From Pseudomonadota bacterium (GTDB lineage Bacteria; Pseudomonadota; Alphaproteobacteria; Acetobacterales; Acetobacteraceae), in assembly GCA_021845595.1 (NCBI GenBank), contig JAJZVV010000020.1, positions 1 to 43,370 of the forward strand: a stretch of 43,370 nt of DNA, in the 5' to 3' direction. Shown here in pieces: positions 41,582 to 43,370 of this stretch. The number at the start of each line of letters is the position of its first letter. Position 1 is the stretch's first letter. The notes beneath the pieces were generated by a model. That model did not search any database, had not been told where the DNA came from, and saw only the letters and a program-made list of their open reading frames with translations. A program made the translations under genes and the position numbers.

Positions 41582-42501
41582 CCCTGCCCCTGCTTCTTAT
41601 CGGGCTGTTCGCGCTGCTGATGGTGATCGGCGTCGCGGTCGTGCTCGTCTTCGAGGCTCGGCGACAGCAGCGCTTCGCTGAGCGCGTCCGCCGCATCCGC
41701 CAGAGCGGCACGGTGGTCCCCGAGCAGCCGGAAGTGGCGGGCCCGCTGCTGCTGCGCCTCGTCAGCCGGCTCGGCGCCGCGGTCGCCAGGAGCGGCCTGC
41801 TCTCGCCTCGCACTTTGGCGGAACTCGAGCACACGCTGCGTCTGGCCGGATTCCGTCCCGGCCAAGGCCTCGGCCTGTTCGTCGGCAGCAAGATGCTGCT
41901 GCTGCCGCTCCTGCCCTCGGTGATACTGCTCCTTCACCCGCCGGTCTCGCCGTTCATGCACAGCGTGCTCGTGTTCGGCTCGGCAATCGCCGGGTTGCTG
42001 GCCCCGGACCAGCTCGTCCGCTGGCTGCGCAAGCGCCATTTGCGTGCCGTCGACCAGGGTCTGCCGGACGCGCTCGATCTCATGGTCATCTGCAGCGACG
42101 CCGGGCTCAGTCTGGAGCCGGCGCTGTCGCGCGTCGCCTCCGAGATCAAGCCCGCCCACCCGGCCGTCGCGGAGGAGCTGGCGCTGACCGCCAACGAGTT
42201 GCGCATCACCGCCGATATCCGCATCGCCTTCGGCAACGCCGGCGAGCGCACCGGGCTCGTCGGGATCAAACGACTGGCGACGACGCTGGCGCAGAGCCTG
42301 CAATACGGCACGCCGCTCGCGCACGCGCTGCGCACGCTCTCGGCCGAGATGCGCCAGGAGATGCTGACGCGCTTCGAGGCACGCGCGGCGCGGCTGCCGG
42401 TGCTGCTGACCGTGCCGATGATCATGTTCATCCTCCCTTGCGTGTTCCTGATCGTCGGCGGCCCGGCGATCCTGCAGGTGATGCACCTGGTCAAACATTA
42501 G
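41578..42501 (+). CDS. tadC: Inner-membrane platform protein TadC
   Basis: 307-residue companion of TadB with the same F-domain fold. Landmarks are LVFEARRQQRFAERVRRIR near the N-terminus, QGLPDALDLMVICSDAGLSL (about 157-178), LALTANELRITADIRIAFGN and a C-terminal hydrophobic helix MFILPCVFLIVGGPAILQVM. It completes the platform and is followed after 9 nt by tadD. Confidence 0.95.
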   Translation: MTLPLLLIGLFALLMVIGVAVVLVFEARRQQRFAERVRRIRQSGTVVPEQPEVAGPLLLRLVSRLGAAVARSGLLSPRTLAELEHTLRLAGFRPGQGLGLFVGSKMLLLPLLPSVILLLHPPVSPFMHSVLVFGSAIAGLLAPDQLVRWLRKRHLRAVDQGLPDALDLMVICSDAGLSLEPALSRVASEIKPAHPAVAEELALTANELRITADIRIAFGNAGERTGLVGIKRLATTLAQSLQYGTPLAHALRTLSAEMRQEMLTRFEARAARLPVLLTVPMIMFILPCVFLIVGGPAILQVMHLVKH

Positions 42502-42510
42502 GAGACGTGG

Positions 42511-43370
42511 ATGCGCTGCTCCGCCCTTGCCCTCCTGCTCGGGCTCGCCGCCTGCTCGTCGGGTCCGCCCCCTCTGCAGCTCAGCCGGCCGCCGCCGCCG
42601 CCGCCACCCGGCCAGCCGACGGTGCGGGTCGTCGATGCCGCGCTGGCCTCCGGCGCGCCCGACCTGGCGCTCCGGGTCGTGCACGACATTCTGGCGCGGC
42701 ATCCGGACGACGCGGACGCCTGGGTGCGCCAGGGTGATGCCCTCTATATGCTGCGCCGCGTGCCGGAAGCCTCCGACAGCTATACCCGCGCGCTGGCGCT
42801 GGCGCCGCATTCGAACCTCGCCAAGCTCGGCCTCGGCCGCAGCAAGCTCCCGACCGATGCCGCCGCCGCCGAGACCATGTTCCTGGAGGTGACGCAGAGC
42901 GAGCCGCGCAACGGCGCCGCGTTCAACGATCTCGGCATCGCCCGCGACCTGCAGGGACGGCACGCGGCGGCGCAGGCTGCCTACGCGGCGGCGCTCGCGC
43001 TGACCCCGGACATGATCGCCGCACAGGTCAATCTCGGCCTCTCGCTGGCGCTGTCCGGCCAGACCGACCGCGCGCTGAGCATTCTTCGCCCGCTCGCCGC
43101 GCGCAGCGAGGCGACGCCGCGCGTTCGCCAGGATCTCGCCGTCGCCCTCGCCCTCGCCGGCAATGAGAGCGAGGCCGAACAGGTGCTGCGCGCGGATCAG
43201 CCGGGCGACGCAGCGCCGAACCCGATCCTTCTCCCGCACGACGCGCCAGCCACACCTCCCGCCCCGGCCGCCCCGGCCGCCCCGGCCGCCACGGCACCGG
43301 CGCCAGCCACCACCCCGGCGGCGATGGCACCGCCCCCGGCACCCGCGCCGGTGCTGGCCGCCGCGGCGCC
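42511..43370 (+). CDS. tadD: TadD-like TPR lipoprotein, truncated at right edge
   Basis: First 286 codons of a gene cut by the window edge. AGGAGA precedes the ATG by 7 nt. The signal peptide has the lipobox LAACS, lipidated Cys15, followed by a run of Pro. Tetratricopeptide repeats are readable from about 40 to 235 (for example HPDDADAWVRQGDALYMLRR, NGAAFNDLGIARDLQGRHAA and AAQVNLGLSLALSGQTDRAL). The tail beyond 240 is almost pure Pro/Ala and includes three tandem 9-bp units near 43262-43289. TadD is the outer-membrane pilotin-like assembly factor for the secretin. The 3' end is not visible. Confidence 0.92.
   Translation, partial: MRCSALALLLGLAACSSGPPPLQLSRPPPPPPPGQPTVRVVDAALASGAPDLALRVVHDILARHPDDADAWVRQGDALYMLRRVPEASDSYTRALALAPHSNLAKLGLGRSKLPTDAAAAETMFLEVTQSEPRNGAAFNDLGIARDLQGRHAAAQAAYAAALALTPDMIAAQVNLGLSLALSGQTDRALSILRPLAARSEATPRVRQDLAVALALAGNESEAEQVLRADQPGDAAPNPILLPHDAPATPPAPAAPAAPAATAPAPATTPAAMAPPPAPAPVLAAAA

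Overview
The window is about 43 kb of very GC-rich bacterial DNA, densely coding, with many 1-10 nt gene overlaps. The gene content (dgt-argS-SPOR-nagZ-M50 protease-scpA-scpB-tatBC-serS run, MucR-type regulator, GTG/TTG starts, Caulobacter-type Tad pilus cluster) fits an alphaproteobacterium. Rhodospirillales/Acetobacteraceae is my best guess from gene order; this is inference, since I could not run a search. No rRNA, tRNA, CRISPR array, insertion sequence or phage gene was seen.

Left part (1-11349). A ten-gene minus-strand run reads dgt, argS, a SPOR protein, nagZ, a site-2-type M50 protease, scpA, scpB, tatB, tatC, serS. It covers translation, chromosome condensation, Tat export and peptidoglycan recycling. 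tatA is absent from its usual place between scpB and tatB. Downstream of serS, at the left edge, lies a truncated minus-strand gene with its own promoter, a possible leader peptide and a perfect 14-bp hairpin. It encodes a small protein with two identical 14-residue blocks whose codons differ only at synonymous positions. This is the most unusual object in the window. Divergent from dgt are an A-type iron-sulfur carrier (possibly leaderless) and exonuclease III.

Middle part (11350-30990). This is mixed metabolism and regulation. It holds an AceE-like TPP enzyme with a DUF4188 protein, a divergent FkbM methyltransferase followed by an intradiol ring-cleavage dioxygenase, and a GAF/degenerate GGDEF/EAL phosphodiesterase. 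Next come an etfB-etfA-hbd operon with a strong promoter and a HIG1-type small membrane protein upstream. An MscS channel is then translationally coupled to a 2-oxoglutarate/Fe(II) dioxygenase. These are followed by an XRE regulator, lnt, a D-2-hydroxyacid dehydrogenase, a Fur-family regulator coupled to an OlsB-like acyltransferase, a MucR regulator lacking canonical zinc ligands, and an SDR.

Right part (31090-43370). This is a nearly complete plus-strand Tad (tight adherence) locus: a TadG-like protein with a predicted beta-helix, two TadE-like pseudopilins, a lytic transglycosylase, the 56-residue Flp pilin, prepilin peptidase TadV/CpaA, CpaB, secretin CpaC, a very short CpaD-like lipoprotein, CpaE/TadZ, CpaF/TadA, TadB, TadC, and TadD running off the right edge. 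Together they could build, power and anchor Flp pili. The nearby MucR regulator and the EAL phosphodiesterase are plausible but unproven controllers of surface attachment.
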